Shown: positions 16,512-17,953 of the stretch, piece by piece
Numbering within the stretch: the first letter of the stretch is position 1
Layout of the letters: the number at the start of each line of letters is the position of its first letter
Assembly: GCA_038562555.1 (NCBI GenBank)
Contig: JBCFBK010000077.1
Span: forward strand, 1-17,953
DNA from: JBCFBK01 sp038562555
Lineage (GTDB): Bacteria; Bacteroidota; Bacteroidia; Bacteroidales; Prolixibacteraceae
Length of the DNA: 17,953 nucleotides
Reading direction: 5' to 3'
Notes under the pieces: generated by a model
Seen by the model: the letters and a program-made list of their open reading frames with translations, nothing else
Told to the model about the DNA's origin: nothing
Databases searched by the model: none
Program-made: the position numbers and the translations under genes

Positions 16512-17882
16512 TTAATCCTCCTGCAAAAGCAACCGGCGGCTATCAGCCACATACATACGCGTACTTTGGGTATAATCGCCTCCAAACGGAGCTTTGTACT
16601 TCAGGTCAACATAAAAGGCTATAAAACCGGATTCCGGAAAGTCGACTTCCACGCTAAACCCACTTTTATTTTTTGGATTCAGGTTCTTGCCAGACCATTT
16701 TTCATCCCTGAAATCACGGTCGTCAGAGTCGGCACTCCATAAAACAACACCCTCCAGGTCTTCGGCGCTTGCCCGTACATCCAATGTAATTTTTCCATCT
16801 TTTTCGGTGATGGAATAGTTGCAGTCGGCATAATCTTCATCCGTAATTGCCATTCCGAAAAAGGCGCTGAGGGTGGCAAATGCCTTTTTCTTATCGCCCA
16901 GATCATGTCCGGCATTGGGCACATAGCAGATGTGATTATCGCCCGGAATACTGTCAATATAATGTTTGATGGCATCAACCGGCCAGTATTCGTCGTTGGT
17001 TCCGATGAAGATCATTTTAGGCATGGTCAGGCTTTTCCGGTACGAATAGGGATCGACCATCTGTGCCAGGTCTTTGCCTCCGGGTGTGTCCATTTGCTGG
17101 GCGATCCCCAGGTCCACATAATCCTGGATCTGAATGCTGTAATCGCCCCAGGCCTTCTTTTGATAATCGACGTTTACCGGCATGTTCAACACATCGATGA
17201 CCATGGGACCAATGGCTTTCACCCGCTTGTCGCTTGCTCCCGTGAGCCAGGTCGTCCAGCCCCGTTTGGAGGCTCCCGAAACCACGAATTCATTTACCCT
17301 GGTTTTTAGTTCTTCTTCGGCAAATTCCTGGATCGCATCCATAGCCCTGACCGCACTCTTTGTCATCGGGAACAACAAGGGCCAGGTCAGGTCGTGGTCT
17401 TTCTGGTAATTATGGAGGGTGTAGGATATCAGGGCATCCTCGGTCAGGTCACCATAAAGTGGCTGGTTCGGAACCTGCCAGACAATTGCCACGATGGCTT
17501 TGTTCTTCTTTGCCACTTCACTAAATGAAACAATCTCGCCCTTGTCCCATTTATGCATATTGGGCTCGCCTCCTTTCACGCTTCCGCCCGTGATGAAAAG
17601 AAGCGCATCCTGATATTTCAAATCTTTGGGAACGATGACCGTCAGTTCATGCTTCCATTTGATCGTACGCCAGGTCTGCGAAGTAAAGATCAAACGGTAC
17701 AGCGTGACGTCTCCGGCATCAAACTTTTCCTGAACTTCCCACTGAAAAGATTGATCACCATTATTCAGGTAGGATTGAAGCGCCGTTTCGGGTGTAAGCG
17801 GCTTGTTTAGTCCGGCAAAGGCTATGGTGAGTGAATAAAAAAGGACCAGAAAGACGATTATTTTTTTTCCCATCTTGTGCAT
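16512..17882 (-). CDS. PhoPQ-activated pathogenicity-related (PqaA-type) alpha/beta hydrolase, secreted
   Basis: The 456-residue protein has an N-terminal signal peptide (about 1-23, ending AFA/G). Met4 (17873) is an equally plausible start, giving a more standard MGKKIIVFL n-region. It matches the PqaA-related family: an alpha/beta hydrolase core with a nucleophile elbow GASKRGWTTW (203-212, Ser205), an acid in GTNDEYW (294-300, Asp297) and a histidine in PNAGHDL (322-328, His326). An oxyanion-side FITGGS segment lies at 96-101. A C-terminal beta-rich part (about 355-450) follows the catalytic domain. The family is named after a Salmonella gene, but its substrate is poorly defined and it is common in glycan-degrading environmental bacteria. 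It heads a two-gene unit with the ceramidase-fold protein and has a palindrome 36-65 bases upstream. Confidence 0.92.
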   Translation of the reverse strand: MHKMGKKIIVFLVLFYSLTIAFAGLNKPLTPETALQSYLNNGDQSFQWEVQEKFDAGDVTLYRLIFTSQTWRTIKWKHELTVIVPKDLKYQDALLFITGGSVKGGEPNMHKWDKGEIVSFSEVAKKNKAIVAIVWQVPNQPLYGDLTEDALISYTLHNYQKDHDLTWPLLFPMTKSAVRAMDAIQEFAEEELKTRVNEFVVSGASKRGWTTWLTGASDKRVKAIGPMVIDVLNMPVNVDYQKKAWGDYSIQIQDYVDLGIAQQMDTPGGKDLAQMVDPYSYRKSLTMPKMIFIGTNDEYWPVDAIKHYIDSIPGDNHICYVPNAGHDLGDKKKAFATLSAFFGMAITDEDYADCNYSITEKDGKITLDVRASAEDLEGVVLWSADSDDRDFRDEKWSGKNLNPKNKSGFSVEVDFPESGFIAFYVDLKYKAPFGGDYTQSTRMYVADSRRLLLQED

Positions 17883-17915
17883 ATTGTTTAGTGAAATACC
17901 TGTTTTGCAGAAGAT

Positions 17916-17947
17916 CAGGCAGGTATCAACGCGTTGATGCCTGCCTG
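17916..17947. promoter_or_regulatory. Near-perfect 32-base palindrome upstream of the PqaA-like gene
   Basis: Outer arms CAGGCAGG and CCTGCCTG (17916-17923 and 17940-17947) enclose ATCAACGCGTTGAT (17925-17938), itself a perfect palindrome. Only the pair 17924/17939 is mismatched. It lies 34 bases upstream of the ATG at 17882. No T-run follows it on the minus strand, so a terminator of an upstream gene is less likely than an operator or leader hairpin, but the window ends 6 bases later and I cannot see the neighbour. Confidence 0.5.
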
Positions 17948-17953
17948 CCTTCT

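Noticed and set aside
1..17953. tRNA, rRNA, CRISPR, insertion sequence or integrase
   Set aside because: I saw no cloverleaf-like sequence, evenly spaced direct repeats, transposase motif or flanking terminal repeats.

Overview
The window looks like a carbohydrate-utilisation island from a Bacteroidota chromosome. The evidence is a SusC/SusD outer-membrane pair, lipoprotein signals with short lipoboxes, A-rich translation starts without Shine-Dalgarno sequences, and moderate G+C. A marine or environmental Bacteroidales/Marinilabiliales-type organism is a guess; nothing here fixes the genus. I saw no RNA gene, transposase, integrase or CRISPR array.

Layout, right to left along the minus strand. 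(1) 15223-17882 is a two-gene unit: a PhoPQ-activated pathogenicity-related (PqaA-type) alpha/beta hydrolase followed, 8 bases later, by a neutral-ceramidase-fold protein. A near-perfect 32-base palindrome lies just upstream. (2) 13004-15154 is the only plus-strand gene: a secreted fusion of a sialidase-like beta-propeller and a YdjC/ChbG-type carbohydrate deacetylase. It is convergent with unit 1 and a strong hairpin terminator lies between them. (3) 11490-12818 is a polytopic membrane protein of unknown function, divergent from the fusion gene. (4) 1-11171 is the main polysaccharide-utilisation-type unit: SusC, SusD, a terminator-like hairpin, then three tightly packed genes with 2-3 base gaps. 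These are a propeller plus alpha-helical-toroid protein, a purple-acid-phosphatase-like lipoprotein, and a second, paralogous propeller/toroid protein that runs off the left edge.

A working model (inference): SusCD imports an oligosaccharide. The two propeller/toroid proteins and the metallophosphoesterase act on it in the periplasm or at the surface. The sialidase-like/deacetylase fusion trims an N-acetylated sugar, and the membrane protein may move or sense a product. No window gene is a recognisable classical glycoside hydrolase with a certain assignment, and no regulator is present. The substrate is therefore unknown, and the least characterised proteins (the propeller/toroid pair and the RGQFGHE membrane protein) are the best candidates for something undescribed.
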